From Planctomycetota bacterium (GTDB lineage Bacteria > Planctomycetota > UBA1135 > UBA2386), in NCBI GenBank assembly GCA_003235605.1, contig QJVU01000172.1, positions 1 through 7,209 on the forward strand: DNA of 7,209 nt, given 5' to 3'. Position 1 is the stretch's first letter, and each line of letters opens with the position of its first letter. Position numbers and translations under genes: made by a program. A model generated the notes under the pieces. The model was given only the letters and a program-made list of their open reading frames with translations, did no database searches and had not been told where the DNA came from. This document shows positions 1-6,474 of this stretch, in pieces.

Positions 1-493
1 CTGCCGGATGCCCCTTGAGCTGGTTGAGGAGCACGGTGGACGGTGTCTCGCCGGCAAACGCCATCTTGCCGGTATCATGAAATGGAGCACGGCACCCAGC
101 GCGTAGACGCCAACGTCGTGCCCTCGAGGTACTCCATGACCAGGTAGCAGAGGCCGGCCTCGGTGTGCCACCGTCGATGACCTGGACGATGTTCGGGTGG
201 TTGAGACGGCTCGAGATCTTGACCTCCCGCAGGAAGCGCTGGATCACGTGGTCCCGGTTGACCGTATCGGTGAGGATCGTCTTGATCGCCACCCTCCGGT
301 CGAGCGCGAGCTGGGTGCCCTCGTAGACCACGCCCATCCCACCACGGGCGATGACGCCATCCACCCGGAACGACCCTTTGAGCACCTGGCCGATCTCCAG
401 CTCCACGGGCGCATAGTTCACCAGCACCGCCCCGTCCTCGGGACAGGTCTCGAGCCCCTCGAACTCGCGGCTGCAGAGAGGACAGCGCTTCAC
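1..493 (-). pseudogene. Ser/Thr protein kinase with N-terminal zinc ribbon, frameshifted and lacking its catalytic core (continues past window start)
   Basis: Translation from GTG at 493 gives a short zinc-ribbon-like head (Cys4, Cys7, Cys17 in CPLC...CPEDG). A protein kinase N-lobe follows: a glycine-rich loop ARGGMGVVYEG near residues 49-59, VAIK with the ATP-anchoring Lys71, and an alpha-C Glu near residue 90, before LNHPNIVQVIDGG. At about 166-168 one base is missing, and the match resumes in another frame with HTEAGLCYLVMEYLEGTTL. At about 106-119 the sequence jumps straight to VYALGAVLHFM, which belongs to subdomain IX. The catalytic HRDxKxxN, DFG and APE motifs, normally some 90-100 residues, are absent. 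A second one-base deletion near 73-74 precedes TGKMAFAG, and the frame then runs off the window edge. Such kinases normally phosphorylate cytoplasmic targets in signalling, but this copy cannot encode an active enzyme as written. An in-frame TGA upstream and the family's usual Cys-rich beginning support the GTG start; no clear Shine-Dalgarno precedes it. Decay or sequence/assembly error are both possible. Confidence 0.85.
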
Positions 494-573
494 GAGGGCC
501 AATCGTAGTCCGGCGACGAAGGCTCGTCACGCACGCGCTCCATCGCCGCTGAGCCGCGGAATCCGGCGGTTGT

Positions 574-954
574 CTACAACCACTCCCCGGCCGTGGAAGC
601 ACGGTCACCCTGCGCATCCGCGTCGCCGGTGTTGACCGTGCCCGCGGGCTCGATCAACAGGACCTCGCACTCGGACTCCGCCTTCGGAAGGTGCTCCACA
701 CCGCGGGGAACGATGAAGAACTCTCCCGGGTGAAGGCTCACCGGCTCCCGGTCGCGCAGCTCGATAGTCAGCGCGCCTGAGACGACCAGGAACAGCTCAT
801 CGGTTTCCGGATGGGCATGCCAGACGAACTCTCCTTGGAGCTTGGCCAGCTTCAGGTGCAGGTCGTTGAGCTGGCCAACGATCTTGGGTGACCACTGGTC
901 GGTGAACCTGGCAAACGCTGCGGCGAGGTTGACGGCATGATCGGGTCGGGCCAT
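574..954 (-). CDS. Small single-domain cupin protein
   Basis: This 126-aa protein is a complete single-domain cupin. Motif 1 is visible as GEFVWHAHPETDELFLVVSG (residues 41-60), with likely metal ligands His46, His48 and Glu53. Motif 2 is GEFFIVPRGVEHLP (77-90), with the fourth ligand His88. The rest also fits a widespread family of roughly 110-130 aa cupins: an N-terminal helix with NLAAAFARF, then NDLHLKLAKLQGE, and near the end LLIEPAGTVNTGD. The fold binds a divalent metal in a beta barrel, and members are often loosely annotated as isomerase- or dioxygenase-like; the substrate cannot be read from the sequence. There is no signal peptide, so it is probably cytoplasmic. The ATG at 954 begins directly before the conserved helix, but no good Shine-Dalgarno is visible. 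It lies 80 bases upstream of the broken kinase and 56 bases downstream of the single-span membrane protein gene, so it may share a transcript with them. The domain call is secure; the function is unknown. Confidence 0.9.
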   Translation of the reverse strand: MARPDHAVNLAAAFARFTDQWSPKIVGQLNDLHLKLAKLQGEFVWHAHPETDELFLVVSGALTIELRDREPVSLHPGEFFIVPRGVEHLPKAESECEVLLIEPAGTVNTGDADAQGDRASTAGEWL

Positions 955-991
955 GGGCGCAGTATCGCATCCAAGTGTCCTGCCGCCGAGA

Positions 992-1008
992 GCCGGCTCG
1001 ACGCCGGC
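992..1008 (-). terminator. GC-rich hairpin just after the 1011-1418 gene, possible terminator
   Basis: A perfect 6-bp stem (GCCGGC paired with GCCGGC) closes a 5-base loop, starting two bases beyond the stop codon of the membrane protein gene. There is no following T-run on the minus strand, so it is not a canonical intrinsic terminator. It could attenuate transcription or protect an mRNA 3' end, or be a chance GC-rich palindrome. Confidence 0.3.
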
Positions 1009-1010
1009 CG

Positions 1011-1418
1011 CTACCTGGGTGCCGCTGCGATGTACCGCTGGCGTACGGTGTCGATGGCCTGAGCCACCTCCGGGTGACCCTGTTCCATCGCGTGAGCCTT
1101 CATCTGCGTGAACAGCGTCCTCGCGTACGCGTTCGCATCGAACGTCGCCGAGCGGCGACGCCCCCCCAACCGGTACGTTTCGTTGAACGCCTCCTCGTGG
1201 GCTTCGGCCAGCAACTCGTCAAACAGGGTCTTCTGGTCCTCGTAGCCCGGCGCACTCTGGACCCAGGTCGCCATGGCATCCCGGACCTCCGCGCTGTCGG
1301 ATCCCTTGTGATAGAACTTCAGGCCGACGACGACGGCGATCACGAAAACGATGCCGCCGGCCGTCCTGAGCCATTTCGGCACCGCCGGCTTCACCGGGAC
1401 CGACTGATGATGGACCAT
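1011..1418 (-). CDS. Hypothetical single-span membrane protein
   Basis: I do not recognise this 135-aa protein. It has a short basic N-terminus (Lys10, Lys15, Arg18), then one hydrophobic segment at about residues 19-36 (TAGGIVFVIAVVVGLKFY). A roughly 100-residue hydrophilic, mostly helical C-terminal region follows, including an acidic/amphipathic stretch EDQKTLFDELLAEAHEEAFN and a final helix ending IDTVRQRYIAAAPR. By the positive-inside rule the N-terminus would be cytoplasmic and the C-terminal domain outside the membrane. The frame stays open upstream to an ATG at 1526. I chose the ATG at 1418 because third-position G/C is high after it and drops to about half before it, and because the upstream 36 residues look like random Gly/Arg/Gln-rich sequence. 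A GTG at 1445, preceded by GGAGGG, is an alternative. The gene is followed closely by the cupin gene, which suggests but does not prove co-transcription. Confidence 0.65.
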   Translation of the reverse strand: MVHHQSVPVKPAVPKWLRTAGGIVFVIAVVVGLKFYHKGSDSAEVRDAMATWVQSAPGYEDQKTLFDELLAEAHEEAFNETYRLGGRRRSATFDANAYARTLFTQMKAHAMEQGHPEVAQAIDTVRQRYIAAAPR

Positions 1419-1419
1419 T

Positions 1420-1425
1420 CCTCCT
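1420..1425 (-). promoter_or_regulatory. AGGAGG Shine-Dalgarno-like site by the ATG at 1418
   Basis: A perfect AGGAGG sits one base before the ATG at 1418. The spacing is much tighter than the usual 5-9 bases, so it supports this start only weakly and could be chance. No better-spaced site is seen for this ATG. Confidence 0.3.
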
Positions 1426-1632
1426 GGTTGCGTCTCTCCCGGCACTTTCCCTCCCTGGTGTCTCGGTCTCCGCACTGTCTCACTTGCGGCACCTTCTCCA
1501 TCGGTGACCTGCCGCGCATGAGTCATGCAGAATCATGCCCTCCCCATGCCAAGGAGCGGTGCGTGGACCCGCCTTGGCGGATCCGTTGGAAGAGCAGAGA
1601 CGGCCGGCGCAAACCCGAGCGAACGGCCGAGG

Positions 1633-2340
1633 TCACGCCAGCAGGAAGCTCAGATCCGCACCCGGCTCATGGTCCACCCGCGGCTGGCCGGCTTGGAAAA
1701 CCACGCCGCCGTTCCTGCCCCGGAGTGTCATCTTCTCCCCCTCCACGTGCAGCATCGCGCCCTCGCGGATCGCCACCACCGGGACTGCGTTCATCTCGTG
1801 GAACTCGCGGATCCGCAGCTCCCGGCTCTCCCCCATGTGGGTGCTGTCGGGTTCCGGGTCCAGGAAGTGCGGATTCAGGTTGAACGGAACCAGGGCCAGG
1901 GCATCGAAGGTCGGCGGATAGACGATGGGCATGTCGTTGGTGGTCTTGATCGAGAGACAGGCGACGTTCGACCCCGCGCTGGCCCCGACATAGGGCATGC
2001 CCTCGAGCACCCGCTTCCGGATCGGCTCCACCAGCCGGTGGCGATACAACAGGTCCAGCAACCGGAAGGTGTTCCCGCCACCAACGAAGACGGCCTCGGC
2101 CGCTTCGACGGCGGCCACCGGATCCGCCGCCTCGTGGATCGAGTCCAGCTCGAAGCCCATGTTCTCGAAAGCCTCCCGGGCGGTGGCGGCGTAGGCGTCC
2201 AGGTCGGACAGGGCGTAGGGAACGAACAGCACTCGTTTCACTGCGCCCAGGAACGACTTGATCTCTCCGGCACAGTGCTCCAGGTAGCCGCCGCCGTGCT
2301 GGGTGGAGTTGCTGATGAGGAGGAGGCGCTTCCGGACCAT
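1633..2340 (-). CDS. pepE: Dipeptidase E, alpha-aspartyl dipeptidase (peptidase family S51)
   Basis: PepE is a cytoplasmic serine peptidase that hydrolyses dipeptides with N-terminal aspartate (Asp-Xaa). The 235-aa product can be followed along E. coli PepE (about 229 aa) over its whole length. It starts with LLLISNST, and DPVAAVEAAEAVFVGGGNTFRLL (73-95) is the conserved core. The nucleophile elbow is GASAGSN with Ser121, then TTNDMPIV with Asp136, and NPHF with His158, matching the family's Ser/Asp/His catalytic residues with a one-residue offset. HMGESRELRIREF and the C-terminal GGVVFQAGQ strand are also present. The ATG at 2340 places the first strand where family members begin; an in-frame ATG at 2385 would add 15 unrelated residues overlapping the upstream gene. 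There is no obvious Shine-Dalgarno, and only 13 bases separate it from the preceding stop, so translation is probably coupled to the glycosyltransferase-like gene upstream. It could salvage Asp-peptides, but the sequence shows no mechanistic link to its neighbours. Confidence 0.93.
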   Translation of the reverse strand: MVRKRLLLISNSTQHGGGYLEHCAGEIKSFLGAVKRVLFVPYALSDLDAYAATAREAFENMGFELDSIHEAADPVAAVEAAEAVFVGGGNTFRLLDLLYRHRLVEPIRKRVLEGMPYVGASAGSNVACLSIKTTNDMPIVYPPTFDALALVPFNLNPHFLDPEPDSTHMGESRELRIREFHEMNAVPVVAIREGAMLHVEGEKMTLRGRNGGVVFQAGQPRVDHEPGADLSFLLA

Positions 2341-2353
2341 CGTCTCGAGTGCC

Positions 2354-4417
2354 CTAATCCTGCAGGCGTCGGCGCAGCTCGGCAACCGCCTGCGCGTGCT
2401 CCGGGGGGATGCCGCCCATGTGGATGGCCTGCTCCAAGCGGTAGCGCCCGCGGTCCCGCTGGCCGGCGCGGCCCAGGGAGTCCGCCAGGGCCAGCCAGTC
2501 GCTGAACCGGGCGTGCTCCATGGGTGCTCGCGGCAGGATGTCGTCCAGGATGCGTGCGGCCTTCTGGTAATCGCCGCGGCGGTAGCACAGGACGCCGAGG
2601 AAGATCTTCCAGGGATCGTGTTCCTGGTCGATCGCGATGCCCGCTTTCAAGAGCTGTTCGAACCCGGTGATGTCGTCATCCTCCAGGGCCAGGCGCAGCA
2701 GGTGCTGCCGGGCCGGGTGGTAGTTGGGGGCAAAGTCCAGGGCTGCGTGAAAGTACCGGGCCGCATCCTCGCTGCGCCCCTTGGCAAGGAGAACCACCCC
2801 CAGGTCGTGGTTCACCTCGGGCACGTCATTGGCCCTGTCCACGATCCACAGCAGATCGGATTTGAGGGCGTTCTCCAGCGCCTCCTGGGCACCGTCCAGG
2901 TCTCCGCGAGCCAACAGGTTCCTGGCCCTGGCTTTCAAGCCGAAGACGAAACGTGGCTCGATCCTGAGGATCTGGTCCACGCAGGCCAGGTACTCGTCGT
3001 GTTGCGGGGGTTCGTGGCTTGCGTACTCCCCGGCGGCAATCTGCAGCAGGCTCAACGACCTGGGTTGCACCTTGGCGTCATGGGTGAAGAGGGTGTAGTT
3101 GTCCTGCCACACACCCATCCGGTACCAGGTGGTCCACGACGAGGCCACCAACCAGGCAGAGACGACCACCGCGAGCGACCGGCGGGTGGGTGCCCCCCAG
3201 CTCCCGTGCGTCTGCAGCAGCCAGGCCACCAGGAACGAGAGCGAGAGGCTGGGTGTGTAGTAGAGGCGCTCGGCGAAGATCGTCTCCAGGCCGAAGGGCA
3301 CGTTGGAGATGATGAAGCTGAAGCCCAGGAAGGCGGCCATGGCGAGGAACAGCAGGGGCTGCCGCCTTGCGACGCAGAGAGCACCGCCAAGGACCAACAC
3401 CAGGATCAGCACGGCGCCGATCATGCGTGGGTCGCCGAGGTCCTGGACGAGGGTGAAGGTGTTGGGGCTGTAGTTGCAGCAGGGGGAGAAGGGCGACAGG
3501 ACCTTGTAGAGGCCGTAGACCCACAGCATCAGCGCCGTCATCCAGCGCACCGCCGGCATCTCGACGCCCGGCAGCTCGTGGAGGAGCGGGTTCGAGAGAT
3601 AGCTGGGCAGGTAGCCCAGGTGGTAGACGAAGTGGAAGTAGAGCCAGAGGAACAGCGTGACTGCGGGGGTCGCCACCGCCACTCCCAGGAGGAGATCCGT
3701 TCCCGGGCGCGTTTCGCCAGAGCCGTGCCCCCAGTGCCGGGCAAGACGCAGGCACGGCAGGAAGCACGCCCACGCCAGGGCACTCTCCTTCGAGCAGAAC
3801 GCCAGGAACAACAGCAGGCAGCATCCAACGAGGAGACCGATCCTGGCGATAAGGCCCCGACGCAGCGCGGCCAGGTAGACCACCGCGGCGGCGGCGCCGA
3901 AGGTGAAGGCCAGGAGCTCGCCGCGGCCCACGATGGAGGCCACCGGCCCGCTGTGGATGGCGTGGAGGCCGAACACTGCCGCCGCGGCGAGGGCGGGCCA
4001 ACCCCGAACCGCGCGGCCCGCCACCTGCATCAGGAGCAGCCACACCAGGAAGGTGTTGAGGACCTGGAGGAGGACATTCAAGAGATGCTGGGGGAGCGCG
4101 CTGACCTCCTTTGCCTTGGGGTCCTTGGCCGCTGTCGCCGAGGCCTCCAGGGACCTGCCCAACAAGGTGTAGACCAGGGCGTAGCTGAGCACCGTCACCG
4201 GGCGGTAGCCCCGGCTGGTCTCGTTGGCACCGCGCAGGTAGTGGGAGGAGAAGTACTCCGAGAGCGGCTGCAGCTCCGCGACCATGGGATGCGGTTGGCC
4301 GTGGATCTCCGGCATGGCCGAAGATCGGTCGTCGTACACGTACTCGTTGTCCAGGGACGGGGCGTGAACGAGAAACACCACGGACAGGAGCAGCGCCAGG
4401 GGCAGCCTCCACCCCAT
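2354..4417 (-). CDS. TMTC-like polytopic membrane protein with C-terminal TPRs (putative GT-C glycosyltransferase), downstream paralog
   Basis: A 687-aa integral membrane protein. Residues 1-430 hold about ten hydrophobic spans, starting with an N-terminal anchor (5-20). The first extracytoplasmic loop carries the acidic pair YDD (28-30), as expected for GT-C enzymes. Family landmarks shared with eukaryotic TMTC O-mannosyltransferases follow: RPVTVLSYA (72-80), HLLNVLLQVLNTFL (111-124), the VFGLHAIHS / IVGRGELLAF block (148-171), CSKESALAW (208-216) and ERLYYTPS (383-390). Residues from about 435 to the end are helical TPR-type repeats, clearest at about 535-567 (EVNHDLGVVLLAKGRSEDAARYF) and 603-630. 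By family analogy it would transfer a sugar from a lipid carrier to a protein or polymer outside the membrane, with the TPRs binding a partner. Donor and acceptor are unknown, and activity is inferred. The ATG lies two bases after the preceding stop, with AGGAG 14 bases upstream, so reinitiation is likely. The conserved Asp-Tyr of the sister protein is Asn-Tyr here (Asn315). Confidence 0.85.
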   Translation of the reverse strand: MGWRLPLALLLSVVFLVHAPSLDNEYVYDDRSSAMPEIHGQPHPMVAELQPLSEYFSSHYLRGANETSRGYRPVTVLSYALVYTLLGRSLEASATAAKDPKAKEVSALPQHLLNVLLQVLNTFLVWLLLMQVAGRAVRGWPALAAAAVFGLHAIHSGPVASIVGRGELLAFTFGAAAAVVYLAALRRGLIARIGLLVGCCLLLFLAFCSKESALAWACFLPCLRLARHWGHGSGETRPGTDLLLGVAVATPAVTLFLWLYFHFVYHLGYLPSYLSNPLLHELPGVEMPAVRWMTALMLWVYGLYKVLSPFSPCCNYSPNTFTLVQDLGDPRMIGAVLILVLVLGGALCVARRQPLLFLAMAAFLGFSFIISNVPFGLETIFAERLYYTPSLSLSFLVAWLLQTHGSWGAPTRRSLAVVVSAWLVASSWTTWYRMGVWQDNYTLFTHDAKVQPRSLSLLQIAAGEYASHEPPQHDEYLACVDQILRIEPRFVFGLKARARNLLARGDLDGAQEALENALKSDLLWIVDRANDVPEVNHDLGVVLLAKGRSEDAARYFHAALDFAPNYHPARQHLLRLALEDDDITGFEQLLKAGIAIDQEHDPWKIFLGVLCYRRGDYQKAARILDDILPRAPMEHARFSDWLALADSLGRAGQRDRGRYRLEQAIHMGGIPPEHAQAVAELRRRLQD

Positions 4418-4419
4418 GG

Positions 4420-6474
4420 CTAACGGGGCAGCTCCTGCTGCAGCTCGAGCAGTTGTGCGGCGAAGCCCGGCTCCACACGATGTTGCAACAGCAGCTCGAT
4501 CACCCCACGGGCTTCGGCAACGGCTCCGGTCCTGGCCAGGGACTCCACCAGGGCAATCGACGGGATCCGGTCCAGAACCCCCCGCGGGAACAGCTCGCGC
4601 ATCGCGGGTCGCAGGTACGCGACCGCAGCGGAATAGTTGCCTCGCCTGTGGGCCCAGATGCCGCGGTGCATTTGGAACAGGGCGTGGTCGGGATGGCCGG
4701 GCCCTGGGTCGCCCTCCGTCAGGAGCTGCATTGCCGCGGCCTCGTCGTTCTCCTCGTAAGCCACCTTGAGCAGCTGGCTACGCGCCAGGAAGAACTGCGG
4801 GTCCATCGCCAGCACCCTGCGCCAGCTGTCCTTGGCCTCCTTGATGCGGTCGGTCGCCGCCATCACGTTGGCAAGGTTCATGTAGATGGATGGGCCGTCC
4901 CTTTCCAGCTCCAGGTGACCGGCGGCAAGCGCCTTCCTCAGGTACTCCTCGGCCTCCTTGTACTTCTTCCTGTTGAAGAGGGTGACCCCGAGCTCGTTGT
5001 AGGGTATCGCGTTCTCCGGGTCGTGCTCCATGACGATGTCGATATGGTGCCGCCACATCTTCCAGTCCTCCTTGAGGCGGTAGATCCGGGCGGCGTTCAT
5101 GTTCATCCCCGAAGACAGCGGCTGCTTCCTGGCGTCGGTCAGGAACAGGGCTTCGTTGTTCTTCCAGTCGTAGCTGCGGCGATGCCCTACCCAGCAACAG
5201 GCGGCAAGCCATGCAAGGAGGCCAAGGCCGAGGGAGACGGCAAGAGCCCTGTGCGGTGCTGCAGCCGCGGCAAGCCAGGCCACCAGGAAGCCCTGGCCCA
5301 GGACCGCGGTGTAGAGCAGGCGCTCGCCGAACACGGTCTCGATTGGCAACGGGATGTTCGAGGTGATGAACGTGAAGCCAAAGAACGCCGCCATCGCCAG
5401 GAACAGGAGCGGGCGCCTGCGCGCGGCCAGCAGGCCCGAGACCAGGACCGCGGTCAGCACCACCAGGGCCGAAAGGAAGCGCAGGCCCAGGTAGGTCTCA
5501 GGGAGGTCAAACACCGGGCCACCGTAGTCCGAGACCAGGAAGTACGGCCAGAACAGCTTCCAGATGCTGAAGCCCAGGATCATCACCGCGGACGGAAAGC
5601 GGGCCACGAAGCCCGATCGGTAGAGGGGGTTGGCCTGGTGGGGCACGTCGAAGGCAGTGCCGCCGTGTCCCACCTGCAGCAGGGCCCAGAGGATGAGCCA
5701 GGCCATGAGCACGGTCCCCAGGGACCACGCCCAGTGAGGCAGCTGGCGCAGCACCTCGCCGGTGACGGACGTCGCCGGGTCCTGCCGCAGCCTCCGAGCC
5801 AGGACGTAGAGGACGGAGAACACCACCCACGCCAGGGCGCTCTCCTTGGAGCAGGCCGCCAGAAACAGGAGCAACGCGGCCAGCACGAGGCGCCAGGCTC
5901 GGCAGCGACCGACAGCGCGGTCCATGGCCGCGGCGTAGCAGAGGCAGCTGCCGGCACCGAATACGAAGCCGAAGAGTTCGCCGCGGCCCACGATGGAGAC
6001 CACCGGGTCGCTGTGCACCGAGGTGAGGCCGAACACCGCCGCACCCAGGAGCGCGGGAACACCGTCACCACACATTCCGGCGATCAGCAGGTAGCAGAAC
6101 AACGTAGCGAGGACGTGCAGCCCCAGGTTGAGGACGTGGTGGGGCATGGGGTCGTCGGTGAAGGGGTACGCACCGCCGGTCTTGGGCTTCCTGAACAGGT
6201 GATGGGTGACGGCATAGCTCAGGACCGTGACGGGCCGGAAGCCGCGGCCCTCGGAGGGCATCCCGTAGCCCATGGGGCGGCTGAAGTAGTCCCAGAGGGA
6301 CAGCTTCGGATAGTCCCGCACCATGACGTTGATCCCCTGGAGTTCTGTCTCCACCTTGGCATACACAGCGTCGTCGTATGTGAAGTCGTTGTGCACTGCA
6401 GGTGCGAACACCGCGGCGCTCAGCACCAGGACCAGCAGGAGCCACGGCCAGTTGCGCCCACCCAGCCCTCTCAT
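4420..6474 (-). CDS. TMTC-like polytopic membrane protein with C-terminal TPRs (putative GT-C glycosyltransferase), upstream paralog
   Basis: A 684-aa paralog of the gene that follows it, with landmarks at nearly the same residues. It has an N-terminal span (10-27) and YDD in the first loop (33-35). It also carries RPVTVLSYA (80-88), HHVLNLGLHVLATLF (112-126), VHSDPVVSIVGRGELFGF (153-170), CSKESALAW (208-216), SDYGGP (315-320) and ERLLYTAVLG (384-393). About ten to eleven hydrophobic segments cover residues 10-430. The C-terminal third contains TPRs, best seen at about 489-522 (AIPYNELGVTLFNRKKYKEA), 528-561 (IYMNLANVMAATDRIKEAKD) and 596-628. TMTC and related GT-C proteins use dolichyl- or polyprenyl-phosphate sugars and act on the outer or luminal face; that role is inferred here. 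I chose the ATG at 6474 because it overlaps the upstream stop as ATGA, follows GGGAGGG by eight bases, and is where the membrane protein begins. The frame stays open to the window edge, but that extension is Pro/Arg/Gly-rich and shadows the TPR gene. Confidence 0.87.
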   Translation of the reverse strand: MRGLGGRNWPWLLLVLVLSAAVFAPAVHNDFTYDDAVYAKVETELQGINVMVRDYPKLSLWDYFSRPMGYGMPSEGRGFRPVTVLSYAVTHHLFRKPKTGGAYPFTDDPMPHHVLNLGLHVLATLFCYLLIAGMCGDGVPALLGAAVFGLTSVHSDPVVSIVGRGELFGFVFGAGSCLCYAAAMDRAVGRCRAWRLVLAALLLFLAACSKESALAWVVFSVLYVLARRLRQDPATSVTGEVLRQLPHWAWSLGTVLMAWLILWALLQVGHGGTAFDVPHQANPLYRSGFVARFPSAVMILGFSIWKLFWPYFLVSDYGGPVFDLPETYLGLRFLSALVVLTAVLVSGLLAARRRPLLFLAMAAFFGFTFITSNIPLPIETVFGERLLYTAVLGQGFLVAWLAAAAAPHRALAVSLGLGLLAWLAACCWVGHRRSYDWKNNEALFLTDARKQPLSSGMNMNAARIYRLKEDWKMWRHHIDIVMEHDPENAIPYNELGVTLFNRKKYKEAEEYLRKALAAGHLELERDGPSIYMNLANVMAATDRIKEAKDSWRRVLAMDPQFFLARSQLLKVAYEENDEAAAMQLLTEGDPGPGHPDHALFQMHRGIWAHRRGNYSAAVAYLRPAMRELFPRGVLDRIPSIALVESLARTGAVAEARGVIELLLQHRVEPGFAAQLLELQQELPR

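Noticed and set aside
1419..1526. Extension of the small membrane protein to the ATG at 1526
   Set aside because: Third-position G/C falls sharply upstream of 1418, and the added residues lack protein-like character.
1515..1552. TTGGCA followed after 17 bases by TGCATG as a promoter for the small membrane protein gene
   Set aside because: The -10 element is a poor match to TATAAT, and promoter consensus in this lineage is unknown.
1548..1578. Inverted repeat GCCAAGG / CCTTGGC downstream of pepE as a terminator
   Set aside because: The stem is only 7 bp with a 17-base loop and no T-run on the minus strand. An overlapping CCGCC/GGCGG palindrome competes with it.
975..2505. Plus-strand open frames of 302 and 326 codons opposite the small membrane protein and pepE
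   Set aside because: The products are Arg/Pro/Gly/His-rich with no domain, and they lie opposite genes with clear motifs.
2303..4423. A 706-codon plus-strand open frame covering the whole downstream TMTC-like gene
   Set aside because: Its translation is rich in Gln, Glu, Gly, His and Arg, with no recognisable domain. The minus strand carries a clear membrane protein with family motifs, so this is a GC-rich antisense shadow.
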